DNA from: Janthinobacterium sp. 64
Lineage (GTDB): Bacteria > Pseudomonadota > Gammaproteobacteria > Burkholderiales > Burkholderiaceae_D
Length of the DNA stretch: 64,000 nucleotides
Assembly (NCBI RefSeq): GCF_002813325.1
Contig: NZ_PHUG01000001.1
Location: forward strand, 2,728,001-2,792,000
Direction: 5' to 3'
Positions 26,982 through 36,282 of the stretch are shown one piece after another. Under the pieces are notes generated by a model. The model had not been told where the DNA came from. It saw nothing but the letters and a program-made list of their open reading frames with translations, and made no database searches. The position numbers and the translations under genes are program-made. The first letter of the stretch is position 1, and the number at the start of each line of letters is the position of its first letter.

Positions 26982-27061
26982 GTGGGTAGTGTGCTCATAT
27001 ACTATTATTGTATAGATAATTTACAAAGCACGGCGACACGCACGATTGCCTGACAACAACA

Positions 27062-28813
27062 CTACGACAGCTTCTTCGCCAGCAGCACGGCATTGCGCCG
27101 CTCGCGCTCGGCTTGCACGATGTCCGTCGTGCGCGCTTCCGACAGGCCCACCGTGTGCAGCACGGTGGCCGTCAGCTGCAGCGCGGACTCCAGCGCCTCG
27201 GGCACGACCAGGGTGGCGCCCGCCTGTATCAGGGCCACGGCATGCGCCTCATCGCGCGCCCGCGCATACACGGGCAGCTGCGGATATTCGCGGCGGATCG
27301 ATTTCACGGCATGCAGCACGGAGGCCGCATGGTCCATGGTCAGCACCACGGCGGCGGCCCGGTCCGCATTGACTTTTTGCAGCAATTCCGCGCGCGACGC
27401 ATCGCCGAAATACACGGGGAAACCGCGCGGATGCAGGGTCGTCACCAGCCGCGCATCATTTTCAATCGCCACATACGCAATATCCTGCTCCGTCAGCACC
27501 TTGGCCAGCAATTGCCCCACGCGGCCGAAACCGGCGATGATGACGGTGCTGCCCTGCGGCGGCGGCGCGCCGTGCGCCAGGTCGGCCAGCTGATGGTGGT
27601 GGCGCTTTTCCCACCAGTTGCCGAACGCGCGCGCCGCCTTGGCCAGCGCCGGCGTGGCGAACAGGCTCAGGCCCACCACCAGCATGACGAACTGCGCCAC
27701 CTGCGGGCCGATCAGCTTGGTACCGAGCGCATACGCGACAACGATGAAGGCGAACTCGCCGCCCTGCCCCAGCAGCACGCCCGTTTCCACGGCGCGTCCC
27801 CAGTGAAAGCCGCCAATGCGGAAAATCACACTGATGACGAGGGTTTTCACCGCAAACAGGCTCAGCACTGCCAGCGGAATCAACACGGGCGACTTGAGGA
27901 TTTCGCGCACGTCGATCTGCATGCCCACGGACATGAAGAACAGGCCCATCAGCAAGCCCTTGAACGGCTCGATCGTCACTTCCACTTCGTGGCGAAATTC
28001 CGTCTCCGCCAGCAGCAAGCCGGCCAGCAAGGCACCCAGCGCCATCGACAGGCCCGCCAGATACGTCAGGCCCGCGATGCCCAGGGTGCTGAGCAGAGTT
28101 AATGCCATGAAGACGTCGGGCTGGCGTTTCTTGACGAAAAACTGAAACAGCGGGCGTATCACGCGGCGTCCCAGCAGATAAATCAGCAGGATGGCGCCGG
28201 CCGATTTCACGGCCGCAAAGCTGAGCAGATACGCCAGGTCGTCGCTGCGCCCGCTGGCGAACACGTCGATCAGGATGAACAGCGGCACCACCATCAGATC
28301 CTGGAACATCAAAATGGAAAAGCCCGCCTGGCCGGCCGGCGTCTGCAGCGAGCGCTGGTCGGTCAGCAGCTGCATCACCACGGCCGTGGACGACAGCGAC
28401 AGCACCAGGCCCAGCACGATGGACGCTTCCAGCGACAGGCCAAAGTAATACGCGACGCCGCCGATCAGGCAAGCGCTGACGGCCACCTGTCCCACGCCCG
28501 CGCCGAATACCCAGCGCCGCAGCGCCCACAGCCGTTCCGTCGACAGTTCCAGGCCGATCATGAACATCAAAAACATCACGCCCAGCTCGGCCAGGCCGCT
28601 CACCTGCTCGGCACGCACGAACGAAAAATACGTCAGCCACGTGAAGTCGCCGGCCCACAGGCCGAAGCCGAACGGGCCGAACAGGGCGCCCACGGCCAGG
28701 AAGCCGAGCACCTGGTTGACTCTCAGGCGTTGCAATAGCGGGATAAAAATCCCGGCCAGGGCGAGAAACAGCAGGGTTTCCCGCAAATACGGTAAGGCGT
28801 GTTGCTCTTCCAA
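27062..28813 (-). CDS. KefB/CPA2-family cation:proton antiporter
   Basis: The protein has 583 residues. An N-terminal domain of about twelve membrane helices (to residue 390) has the CPA2 pattern GELGVMFLMFMIGLEL-like sequence near 75-90. The C-terminal cytoplasmic TrkA-N domain begins VIIAGFGRVGQLLAK and binds NAD(H) or nucleotide. KefB/KefC and YbaL are relatives that export K+ or Na+ in exchange for H+. The start codon is TTG with AGGA upstream, and no in-frame ATG lies near it. K+ is the likely ion because a K+ channel follows. Confidence 0.87.
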   Translation of the reverse strand: MEEQHALPYLRETLLFLALAGIFIPLLQRLRVNQVLGFLAVGALFGPFGFGLWAGDFTWLTYFSFVRAEQVSGLAELGVMFLMFMIGLELSTERLWALRRWVFGAGVGQVAVSACLIGGVAYYFGLSLEASIVLGLVLSLSSTAVVMQLLTDQRSLQTPAGQAGFSILMFQDLMVVPLFILIDVFASGRSDDLAYLLSFAAVKSAGAILLIYLLGRRVIRPLFQFFVKKRQPDVFMALTLLSTLGIAGLTYLAGLSMALGALLAGLLLAETEFRHEVEVTIEPFKGLLMGLFFMSVGMQIDVREILKSPVLIPLAVLSLFAVKTLVISVIFRIGGFHWGRAVETGVLLGQGGEFAFIVVAYALGTKLIGPQVAQFVMLVVGLSLFATPALAKAARAFGNWWEKRHHHQLADLAHGAPPPQGSTVIIAGFGRVGQLLAKVLTEQDIAYVAIENDARLVTTLHPRGFPVYFGDASRAELLQKVNADRAAAVVLTMDHAASVLHAVKSIRREYPQLPVYARARDEAHAVALIQAGATLVVPEALESALQLTATVLHTVGLSEARTTDIVQAERERRNAVLLAKKLS

Positions 28814-28864
28814 AATAATCCTAACTAAATATCATTCTTGCTGAATTGGTAGTGTCGCATGCTG

Positions 28865-28884
28865 GGCCCTGGCGAAGCAGGGCC
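28865..28884. other. Perfect hairpin between antiporter and YdjM-like gene
   Basis: GGCCCTG and CAGGGCC form a seven-base stem with a six-base loop, located between the YdjM-like stop codon and the antiporter start on the minus strand. A T-run (about 28895) follows it only on the plus strand. It may limit read-through between the two genes. Confidence 0.4.
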
Positions 28885-28924
28885 ACACGCGATATTTTTT
28901 GCCTAAAAGCAACACATCCGTTCG

Positions 28925-30157
28925 CTATTTCGGCGGCGCCAGCATGTCGGCACGGGGGCGGTCCCAGCCCGGCACGTAGGCGGGACACGGCCGGTTGCGG
29001 AACTGCTGCAGTTCCACGCTCGTGAAATTGGGCAGCATGCCGGGATTGAAACGCACGTCCGTCAGCTTGTCTGCATGCAACCTGGGCATGCGCGCAAAGC
29101 GGAACCAGGCGTCGACATAGCAATTGTCTTCCTGCAAGGCGCGCAAGGCGGCCAGGCTGCCCGCCGCCTGGGCCGACACGGCGATGCCGGGCGCCAGTTG
29201 CCGCCCTTGCTTGCTGGTTTCGGCCAGCCCGGCCGGGCAGGCGGCGGGCGCCAGCGACTCGGGCAGCAGGCTCAGGGTACCGCGCCGCAAGGTATACACG
29301 TCCGTCTTGCTGTCGAGCGAGACGTAGATCCAGCACAGCGGGTTGCTGGGAAACGCCGTCATCGACACGTCCCACACGCGCGTGCCGGGATCGAGCCGCT
29401 GCACGGCCGCCTCGATGCGACTGCGGCCGAGGGCCGACGCCACGCCCTGCGTGCCGATGAAGGTGGCGGCCAGCGCGAAGGCCAGCAGCAGCGGTCCGCG
29501 TCCCCGTTCGCCGGCCCGCCCCTGCAGCACGGCCAGGATCACGCCCAGCCCCAGCAGCACGGCCAGCGAGACGGGCGCCAGATAGGTTTTATAGGTGAAG
29601 AAACACAGGGCTGCCGCCAGCCCCGCCAGCAGCACGCTTTTGACGATGCCATAGCGCAAGGACATGATCACGGGCACGCCCAGCAGCACCCAGAACATGG
29701 GCTCGACAATGAAGACCATGTCGCCATACAGCCAGCGGCTGTCGAATGGATAAAACGGGTGCAAGCCATAGGAATTGAGGAAATCCATGCCCATGTGCAA
29801 GCAGAATCCCAGCAGCAGACAGGCCGCCAGGCCGATGCGGGCGGGCACGCTCTCCTTGAGCAGCCTGCGCGCGCCGGGCCACAGCAGCCACAGCAGTGCC
29901 AGCAAGAGCAGCGCCTGCGGCAAGGCCAGCAGCAAGGTGTGCGTGTGGCCACGGTGGTGCAACATGTAGCCGAACGGGCGCGGCAACAGTTTGGTCAGCA
30001 CCAGGTCCAGGTCGGGCGCGTTGCTGGCAAACCAGGCCGAAAACAGAAACAGCGCACGCCGGGTGCGCTGTGCGGGTGCCTGCGGCTCGGGCGGCAGGCT
30101 GCGGTGTACCAGTTCGCCGACCCCGAGGCCGATGACCGAATGCGTAATATTATCCAT
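28925..30157 (-). CDS. YdjM-family membrane-bound metal-dependent hydrolase
   Basis: The protein has 410 residues, starting MDNITHSVIGLGVGELVHR. The N-terminal His, an SNAPDLDLVL segment and the HHRGHTHTLLL segment are hallmarks of the YdjM/LexA-regulated family of inner-membrane metal-dependent hydrolases. The central part has about eight membrane helices, and residues after 240 form a larger soluble domain. A second DLD/HRG-type metal cluster supports hydrolase chemistry, but no substrate is established. Confidence 0.83.
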   Translation of the reverse strand: MDNITHSVIGLGVGELVHRSLPPEPQAPAQRTRRALFLFSAWFASNAPDLDLVLTKLLPRPFGYMLHHRGHTHTLLLALPQALLLLALLWLLWPGARRLLKESVPARIGLAACLLLGFCLHMGMDFLNSYGLHPFYPFDSRWLYGDMVFIVEPMFWVLLGVPVIMSLRYGIVKSVLLAGLAAALCFFTYKTYLAPVSLAVLLGLGVILAVLQGRAGERGRGPLLLAFALAATFIGTQGVASALGRSRIEAAVQRLDPGTRVWDVSMTAFPSNPLCWIYVSLDSKTDVYTLRRGTLSLLPESLAPAACPAGLAETSKQGRQLAPGIAVSAQAAGSLAALRALQEDNCYVDAWFRFARMPRLHADKLTDVRFNPGMLPNFTSVELQQFRNRPCPAYVPGWDRPRADMLAPPK

Positions 30158-30199
30158 CGGGCAATTTTACAGGATGCGGCCATCCCAAGAGCAAAGGCT

Positions 30200-30226
30200 G
30201 GGGTCGTACCCTCAGGGTACGACCCC
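30200..30226. repeat. GGGGTCGTACCC perfect palindrome
   Basis: GGGGTCGTACCC and GGGTACGACCCC make a twelve-base perfect stem with a three-base TCA loop, between the YdjM-like start and the GDYXXLXY gene end. It is the third member of the palindrome family seen at 12320 and 14053. It probably ends the DUF2157-GDYXXLXY transcript or is a repeat-type insertion. Confidence 0.6.
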
Positions 30227-30259
30227 GGATTCTGCCATTGGGTTTGTTCAATCAAGCGG

Positions 30260-31921
30260 TTACAGTGCCTGTAAATCTTTCCCGCGCATGCCCACCAGCA
30301 AGGCGCGGCCATCGGGCAGCACGCGAAACTCGCCATAGCGGGCCTTTTCCCAGCGCGCCGCCTCGCCTTCCTTGAAGAACCAGGCATCGCTGACCAGCAC
30401 CCAGTTGCCATCCTTCGGTGTCAGTTCGAGCAGGAATTCGCCGGGCGCCAGCGCCTCTTGGGTGTACGGACGCAGCAGTTCGGCCACGCCGCGCGCATCG
30501 CGCCTGGCCACGACGAAAGGCCGGCTTGGCGCCCTGTCCACGCTGGCCAGAGTGGACAGCACGCCGAGGCCCTGGAAATTGAGGCGCATGTAGTCTCCCT
30601 GCATCAGCGAGCGGGGATCGACGGGCGCCAGTTCCACGAAGATAGGCTCACCCTTGGCGATCAGCTGCTCTTTCTGCCAGATGCCGCCATTGGCGACCAG
30701 CAGCACCAGCAGCAAGCCCCCCAGCACGCCCAGGCGCACGGCGCGATGTTCGGCCGCCACGCCCGATGGCTTGCTTTCCACCAGATGCAGCACGGCGCCG
30801 CGCGTAGCCAGCCACGACAGCGCGCACAGCACGGCGCCGGCCACGGCCAGCAGCGCCGCCTTGCTGGCCAGCGGCCAGGCCAGCTGATAATAAAAGCTGC
30901 CGATGATCCACGCCGCCGCCAGCGCGGCCGCCACGGCCACGCGCGTGCGCCCGCTCGTCACGCAATACGCGAGGATCAGCAGCACGGGACCGAGCGCCGG
31001 CATGAACCACGCCAGCACGACCAGCACCAGCGCCACGCCGATGGCGGGCAACTGGCGCAAGGCCGGCCAGCGCCATCCCGTCCAGGCAGCGGCGGCCGTG
31101 GCCAGCACGAGCGACACGCCATTCAACGCTTGCGCATACCAGGCAATACCCTGGTGCCGGGTGACTTCGCGCGCCACGTCGCCGACAACAGCGCCGCCCA
31201 GCGCACCGCCCAGCATGAAAGTCATGCCGGACCAGAAGACCAGTCCCAGCAAGATGGCCAATACCCACCCCGTCGACAGCGATTCCAGGAAGGCGGCGAC
31301 GGGCGCGCCGCGGCCATCGTTGAAGGCCTGCTTCTGCAGCCAGTGCGCGCCCAGCCAGATGGCCAGGGCCAGCATCCAGGCAAAATACAGCTCCGTGGGG
31401 TCGTTCTCGAAAATCCAGTCGCGCGTGCTATCGATGATGCCCAGCCCCAGCAAGCCGCAGGCGACCAGGCCCAGCAACACGCGCAGCCAGTCGCGCGGCA
31501 AGGCGGCGGCCACCATCAGGCAGGCCAGGCACAGCAGCAGCGACGCCGTCTGCGTGGAATAGTCGCGGTACAGGGCATAGCCGAGCAAGCCGCCGCCCAC
31601 CAGCAGGCAGGGCACGGCCAGCTGCTCGACGAACAGCGCCACGCCGCGCGCGCGGATCAGCAGCACAGACACCAGCAGCACGATGGCGGCCACGACATAC
31701 GCGCCGGGACCGTGGCGCACGATGCTTTCCAGGCCCACGCCCAGCGCGATCATCAGGGGAATGGCAGCCAGCCAGGCGCCGAACGCCGTCATCAGCACCA
31801 GCGGCCACGGCCGGACATCCTGCACGGGACGGGTAGCGTTGGGCGGCAACAGGCCGGCGCGCGTGGCGTCGTCGATCAGGGTGGCGAGCGCATCGGCTCG
31901 CTGACTATTCATCTTGCTCAT
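30260..31921 (-). CDS. DUF4401 and GDYXXLXY domain membrane protein
   Basis: The protein has 553 residues. Residues 30-400 make about twelve membrane helices (DUF4401-like). Then comes a periplasmic-type domain with QGDYMRLNF, the GDYXXLXY motif, followed by a beta-rich region ending LVGMRGKDL. In other bacteria the two domains are often separate genes; here they are fused. The function is unknown. The ATG at 31921 overlaps the DUF2157 stop by four bases, so the two proteins probably work together in the inner membrane. Confidence 0.8.
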   Translation of the reverse strand: MSKMNSQRADALATLIDDATRAGLLPPNATRPVQDVRPWPLVLMTAFGAWLAAIPLMIALGVGLESIVRHGPGAYVVAAIVLLVSVLLIRARGVALFVEQLAVPCLLVGGGLLGYALYRDYSTQTASLLLCLACLMVAAALPRDWLRVLLGLVACGLLGLGIIDSTRDWIFENDPTELYFAWMLALAIWLGAHWLQKQAFNDGRGAPVAAFLESLSTGWVLAILLGLVFWSGMTFMLGGALGGAVVGDVAREVTRHQGIAWYAQALNGVSLVLATAAAAWTGWRWPALRQLPAIGVALVLVVLAWFMPALGPVLLILAYCVTSGRTRVAVAAALAAAWIIGSFYYQLAWPLASKAALLAVAGAVLCALSWLATRGAVLHLVESKPSGVAAEHRAVRLGVLGGLLLVLLVANGGIWQKEQLIAKGEPIFVELAPVDPRSLMQGDYMRLNFQGLGVLSTLASVDRAPSRPFVVARRDARGVAELLRPYTQEALAPGEFLLELTPKDGNWVLVSDAWFFKEGEAARWEKARYGEFRVLPDGRALLVGMRGKDLQAL

Positions 31922-32880
31922 GCCGCCTCCTGGCGCGTGCGCCACAAAATGCCTTGCACGGTCAGCGCCAGCAGCACGGCAGCGACCAATCCCAGCATGA
32001 TCAGCTTGCCCACATCACTACCGCCGCCACCATTGAACAGCACGTATCCCAGCCCCCACACCAGCAGGGTGTTCAGGCCCAGCGCGACGGCGCTCAGGCC
32101 GAACACGTCAAACAAGCTGCGCGTGGCCAGCAGGACGCCGGCGACGGCCAGCAAGCCCAGCCCGGCCCAGTACGGCGACTCGACTTCGCTGCCGAACAGG
32201 GCGCTGACGGCCGTGCCCGTGATGAGGATGGTGGCCAGCACCAGGCCCAGGCGCAAGGCCCAGCTGCCCGCGCCCGTCCAGCGCGCCAGCAGGGGCGAGA
32301 CAAACGCGCAGGCCAGCAGCACGGCCAGCCAGCCGCTGACGAAAATGGACAAGTCGGCCGAACTGATGCGCCAGCTGTGGTGCGCATGCGCCTGCATCCA
32401 CAAGGCGGCGGCCGTCGAAACAATCAGCATCCACGGCGTCCACAGCACGTCGCTGCGCGCGACAAAACACAGGGGCAAGGCCAGCACGGCCCACAGGGCG
32501 AACAGCTGCCACGGATCGGCGCCCGTCTGGTACGTCTGGCCGAAATACGCGAACAGGCCGCCGATGGCCAGCAAGGCCAGCAGTAACAAAGGGACTCTCG
32601 CCTTGGGTACGGCAAACGCGCCCACGCAGGCGGCGGCCAACATGCCTTGCAGCAGAGCAAAGCGGCCCATGCGACCGAAGTCTTCCCAGTTGGCGGCCAC
32701 CCAGCAGATCAATCCCATGCCCAGCAAGGCGGCGCCCAGCACGGCCACGCCGCGCGGCAGCCAGTAGGCCAGGCGCGCCGGTTCGCGCTGGAAGCCGGCC
32801 ACTTCCTGCAACTGCCGGGTTTGTTGGGCATCGAGCGCATGGGCCGAGGCGAGTTGGTACACGGCGAGGCGTAAATCCAT
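31918..32880 (-). CDS. DUF2157 membrane protein
   Basis: The protein has 320 residues. A short soluble N-terminus (about 45 residues) is followed by eight or nine membrane helices, the pattern of DUF2157 proteins. The motif LICWVAANWEDFG near residues 57-69 is typical. No catalytic residues can be recognised. It is the first gene of a two-gene operon with the DUF4401-GDYXXLXY protein. Confidence 0.8.
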   Translation of the reverse strand: MDLRLAVYQLASAHALDAQQTRQLQEVAGFQREPARLAYWLPRGVAVLGAALLGMGLICWVAANWEDFGRMGRFALLQGMLAAACVGAFAVPKARVPLLLLALLAIGGLFAYFGQTYQTGADPWQLFALWAVLALPLCFVARSDVLWTPWMLIVSTAAALWMQAHAHHSWRISSADLSIFVSGWLAVLLACAFVSPLLARWTGAGSWALRLGLVLATILITGTAVSALFGSEVESPYWAGLGLLAVAGVLLATRSLFDVFGLSAVALGLNTLLVWGLGYVLFNGGGGSDVGKLIMLGLVAAVLLALTVQGILWRTRQEAA

Positions 32881-32917
32881 CGTCTGCTTTCGTTGTCAGG
32901 AAATAGGGGGAGTCAGG

Positions 32918-33208
32918 TCAGCGCTCGACGCTCACGCCGCGCCAGAAGGCGACATGGCCGGCAATTTGCTTGGCGGCATCCTTGGGCTGGGGGTAATACC
33001 AAGCGGCGTTGGCATTGGTCTGGCCATCGACGACAAGGTCGTAATAGCTGGCCGTGCCCTTCCACGGGCAGATGCTGGTGTGGCTGCTGGGACGCAGGTA
33101 CTCCTGCGTCACCGCCGCCAAAGGAAAATATATATTGTTTTCAACGACTTGCACCTGCGCATCGGTGGCTTGCGCAATGACGGCGCCATTCCAGCTGGCT
33201 GTTGGCAT
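32918..33208 (-). CDS. DUF427 domain protein
   Basis: The protein has 96 residues and covers the whole DUF427 domain: the N-terminal WNGAVIAQ strand, VENNIYFP, SSHTSICPWKGTASYYDL and the final HVAFWRGVSVE. The central STxCPWKGxAxYY motif defines the family. Its function is not known. It stands alone, 37 bases after the DUF2157 start. Confidence 0.88.
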   Translation of the reverse strand: MPTASWNGAVIAQATDAQVQVVENNIYFPLAAVTQEYLRPSSHTSICPWKGTASYYDLVVDGQTNANAAWYYPQPKDAAKQIAGHVAFWRGVSVER

Positions 33209-33278
33209 TTGACTATCCTCCCTCTGCGCCGAGTGTAGCGCAAAAAGTCCGCCATGGCGCGCGCCATTGGCGCCCCGC

Positions 33279-33950
33279 TCAGCCGCCGTTGATGATCTGG
33301 CGCAAGGCTTGCTCGAACACTTCGGGCGGCTGGCCGCCGGAAATCAGGTGGCGCTCGTTGATGATGACGGCGGGCACCGAGTTGATGCCATTCTGCTGGT
33401 AGAACTGCTCCTGCGCGCGCACCTCGTCCGCATAGGCGTTCGATGCCAGCACTTCGGCCGCTTTGACGGTGTCGAGACCCACATCGCCCGCCACTTTCAG
33501 CAGCACCTCGTGCGAAGACGGATTCTGGCCCTGCGTGAAATACGCATCGAACAACGCCATCTTGAGTGCCTTCTGACGCCCTTCGAGCCCGGCCCAGTGC
33601 AGCAGCCGGTGCGCATCGAACGTGTTGTAGATGCGGCCGCGCTTGTCCATGGCGAAGGTAAAGCCCAGCTGTTCTCCGCGCGCGCGGATCGCTTCGCGCG
33701 ACTGCGCCATCTGTTCCGGGGTGGAACCGTATTTGCGGGCGATGTGTTCGCCGATATCCTCGCCTTCGGGCGGCATATTGGCGTTCAGCTCGAAAGGCTG
33801 GAAGTGGATGTCGGCCTGGACGGTGTCTTGCAGCTTGTCCAGCGCCTGCTCCAGCGATTTCAGGCCGACCACGCACCAGGGGCAGGAAACGTCGGAGACG
33901 AAATCGATACGGACGGGCACGGGTGTGACGGGGGAAGTGGAAACAGTCAT
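33279..33950 (-). CDS. FrnE-like DsbA-family oxidoreductase
   Basis: The protein has 223 residues. The thioredoxin-fold active site is CPWC near residues 23-26, followed by a long helical insertion and the cis-proline loop NSVPAVIINE. This matches the FrnE (2-hydroxychromene-2-carboxylate isomerase-like) branch of the DsbA family. There is no signal peptide, so it should act in the cytosol on disulfides or thiol adducts. Its substrate is unknown. Confidence 0.87.
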   Translation of the reverse strand: MTVSTSPVTPVPVRIDFVSDVSCPWCVVGLKSLEQALDKLQDTVQADIHFQPFELNANMPPEGEDIGEHIARKYGSTPEQMAQSREAIRARGEQLGFTFAMDKRGRIYNTFDAHRLLHWAGLEGRQKALKMALFDAYFTQGQNPSSHEVLLKVAGDVGLDTVKAAEVLASNAYADEVRAQEQFYQQNGINSVPAVIINERHLISGGQPPEVFEQALRQIINGG

Positions 33951-34040
33951 GGTGGGCAGCCTTTGCGCGAGTCGGTGGCGGCCGCACCGCGCGGCGCCGC
34001 AAGCACAGCATATGCGTGCGGCGCGCGGGAAATCAAGCGC

Positions 34041-34685
34041 TTACTTCTTCTTGACGGGCGCCTTGGCTGCATCCTTCTTGCCGCCGATCTTGCTTTCCTT
34101 GCCAGATAGCAGGTTCGCGATGTTCTGGCTGTGGCGGTAAGCCAGCAGCACGCTCATGACGATGACGGACAGCAAGATCGGATCGACGCCGAACAGCAAG
34201 CCATAGTAAAACGGCGCGAACAGGGCCGCCACCAAGGCCGCCAGCGAGGAATAGCGAAACGCGTAGGCGATGATCAGCCAGGTCGCCAGGGTCGCCAGGC
34301 CCAGCCATGGATTGATGCCCAGCAGCACGCCGAGGGCCGTGGCCACGCCCTTGCCGCCGACGAAGCGGAAGAACACGGGCCACAGATGGCCGAGGAAGAC
34401 GGCGATGGCGACCAGGGCCACGGCCGTGTCGCCCACGCCCAGCGCCGTAGCAAAATGGTCGGCCAGAAACACGGCCAGCCAGCCCTTGGCGCCATCGCCC
34501 AGCAGGGTCATGATGGCCGCGCCCTTGTTACCGCTGCGCAGCACGTTGGTGGCGCCCGGATTTTTCGAGCCATAGGTGCGCGGATCGGCAATGCCGTAGA
34601 CCTTGCTCATCACCACGGCGAACGATATCGAGCCGAGCAAGTAAGCGGCCACTGTCATTGCCACGGTTGTGATTACTGGATTCAT
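34041..34685 (-). CDS. plsY: Glycerol-3-phosphate 1-O-acyltransferase PlsY
   Basis: The protein has 214 residues and about five membrane helices. The conserved [23 protein letters not shown] and [15 protein letters not shown] loops match the PlsY active-site loops. It moves an acyl group from acyl-phosphate to glycerol 3-phosphate, the first step of phospholipid synthesis in the PlsX/PlsY route. The C-terminal tail is Lys-rich and somewhat longer than usual. Confidence 0.95.
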   Translation of the reverse strand: MNPVITTVAMTVAAYLLGSISFAVVMSKVYGIADPRTYGSKNPGATNVLRSGNKGAAIMTLLGDGAKGWLAVFLADHFATALGVGDTAVALVAIAVFLGHLWPVFFRFVGGKGVATALGVLLGINPWLGLATLATWLIIAYAFRYSSLAALVAALFAPFYYGLLFGVDPILLSVIVMSVLLAYRHSQNIANLLSGKESKIGGKKDAAKAPVKKK

Positions 34686-34782
34686 TTCTTCCCTTTATTG
34701 TGTTTATTACACCAGCATCGAGGCTGGCGCAGCAGAATATACACCATGCTCCCTGCCCCGCAACAGGCTTTGGACGATTTCC

Positions 34783-35274
34783 TTAATCCTGCAGCGCGCA
34801 CTGCACCGGCTTGGCTTTCAATAAGTCCACGAGCACCTGCGGCGCCAGCGAGACGAGAAAACCGCGCCGCCCGCCATTGATATAGATGCGTTCGAGCGCC
34901 AGGATCGATTGCTCCACGTACACGGGCATCGCTTTTTTGGTGCCGAACGGCGAGGTGCCGCCGATCATGTAGCCGGAATGGCGCTGCGCCACGTCGGGCT
35001 TGCACGGCTCGACGGACTTGCAGCCGATGGCGCGCGCCAGGTTCTTGGTCGACACCTTGCAATCGCCATGCATGAGCACGATCAGCGGCTTGGCCGCCTC
35101 GTCCTGCATCACCAGGGTCTTGATCACCGCATGTTCGGGCACACCGAGCTCGCGCGCCGAAACGCTGGTGCCGCCGTGTTCCTCGTAGGGATACGGGTGT
35201 TCTTCGAAGGAAACGTGATGCTTGCGCAGCAGCTGCGTCGCCTGGGTTTCGGAAATATGCTCTTTTTTAGCCAT
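34783..35274 (-). CDS. ybaK: Cys-tRNA(Pro) deacylase YbaK/EbsC
   Basis: The protein has 163 residues and the YbaK fold: an N-terminal helix with TQATQLLRKHHVSFEEH, the VIKTLVMQD strand with the catalytic Lys, and the GGTSPFGTKKAMPVYVE loop. It hydrolyses Cys-tRNA(Pro) that prolyl-tRNA synthetase makes by mistake. It is divergent from the endonuclease/phosphatase gene, with about 37 bases between. Confidence 0.92.
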   Translation of the reverse strand: MAKKEHISETQATQLLRKHHVSFEEHPYPYEEHGGTSVSARELGVPEHAVIKTLVMQDEAAKPLIVLMHGDCKVSTKNLARAIGCKSVEPCKPDVAQRHSGYMIGGTSPFGTKKAMPVYVEQSILALERIYINGGRRGFLVSLAPQVLVDLLKAKPVQCALQD

Positions 35275-35311
35275 GCGTGATACGCTGATCGTTCAGTGAG
35301 GAGTGCTAATT

Positions 35312-36274
35312 ATGCAGCAAGAAATCCGCTTTGCCACATTCAATGTCTGCAACCTTGCCCCCGCCGGGGCGAAATTGTATGACAACCTGGAACCGTTGAG
35401 CCCGGCGCAATACGACGCCAAGGCGGAATGGACGGCGCGGCAGATCGACTTGCTCGACGCCGACGTGATCGCTTTCCAGGAAATTTTCTCGCAAGCGGCC
35501 CTGCGCGACGTGCTGTCGCGCACGCGCCATTACCGCGCAGCCACCGTGGCCGGCTACGATGCGATGGATGCTAGCGGGCGCATGCTGCCCACGGTGGCGC
35601 TCGTGTCGCGCCTGCCGCTGGCCGGCGCTGGTGTTGCCTGGGCGAATTTCCCCGCCGGCGTGAGCGTGTCCGCCGACGACAACGCCTGCCGCTTTGCCCG
35701 CGCCCCGCTGCACGTGCAGGTCATCTTGCCTGGCGGACAACTCACCGACGTCGTCGTCGTGCATTTGAAATCGCGCCGGCCCGATTACCGCCATGGCGAC
35801 GGCTACGATGCGGCCAGCTACGCGCTGGCCAACCTGCGCTCGCTGCAGCGGCGCGGCGCGGAAGCGGTGGCCCTGCGCGTGCTGGCAAGCGAACTGGGCC
35901 ACAGCAGCCGTCCGCGCATCGTGCTCGGTGACTTCAACGACATCGCCAATGCCGTCACCACGGCCATCGTCATGGGCGCGGGCGCACCGTGCGAACCCGG
36001 CATGGAAATGCGAGAACGCCTGTACGACGCCAACGCCATCGCCCTGCGCCAGGATGCGGCGCGCCACGCGGGCTACACGAATATCCACGACAGCGCCTAC
36101 ATGACGATCGACCACATCCTCGTGTCCGAGCATTTTCATCCCGCCTCGCCGCGCGCCATCGGCGTGCTGCAGGAAGTCACTTATCTCAACGATCATTTGC
36201 TGCTGGGCTTGCCGTACGCATCCGACCATGGCCAGGTGCTGGCGCGCATCAAGCTGCTGGGAAACATTGACTAG
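35312..36274 (+). CDS. Endonuclease/exonuclease/phosphatase-family protein
   Basis: The protein has 320 residues and the DNase-I-like fold: ATFNVCNLA near the N-terminus, VIAFQEIF with the metal-binding Glu, VVHLKSRRPD, LGDFNDIAN, YMTIDHILVS and a final ASDHGQVLA with the catalytic Asp-His. Members hydrolyse phosphoesters, from DNA to inositol phosphates; the substrate here cannot be named. The ATG at 35312 has GTGAGGAG eight bases upstream and is preferred over the GTG three codons earlier. Confidence 0.87.
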   Translation: MQQEIRFATFNVCNLAPAGAKLYDNLEPLSPAQYDAKAEWTARQIDLLDADVIAFQEIFSQAALRDVLSRTRHYRAATVAGYDAMDASGRMLPTVALVSRLPLAGAGVAWANFPAGVSVSADDNACRFARAPLHVQVILPGGQLTDVVVVHLKSRRPDYRHGDGYDAASYALANLRSLQRRGAEAVALRVLASELGHSSRPRIVLGDFNDIANAVTTAIVMGAGAPCEPGMEMRERLYDANAIALRQDAARHAGYTNIHDSAYMTIDHILVSEHFHPASPRAIGVLQEVTYLNDHLLLGLPYASDHGQVLARIKLLGNID

Positions 36275-36282
36275 TTCAATAG

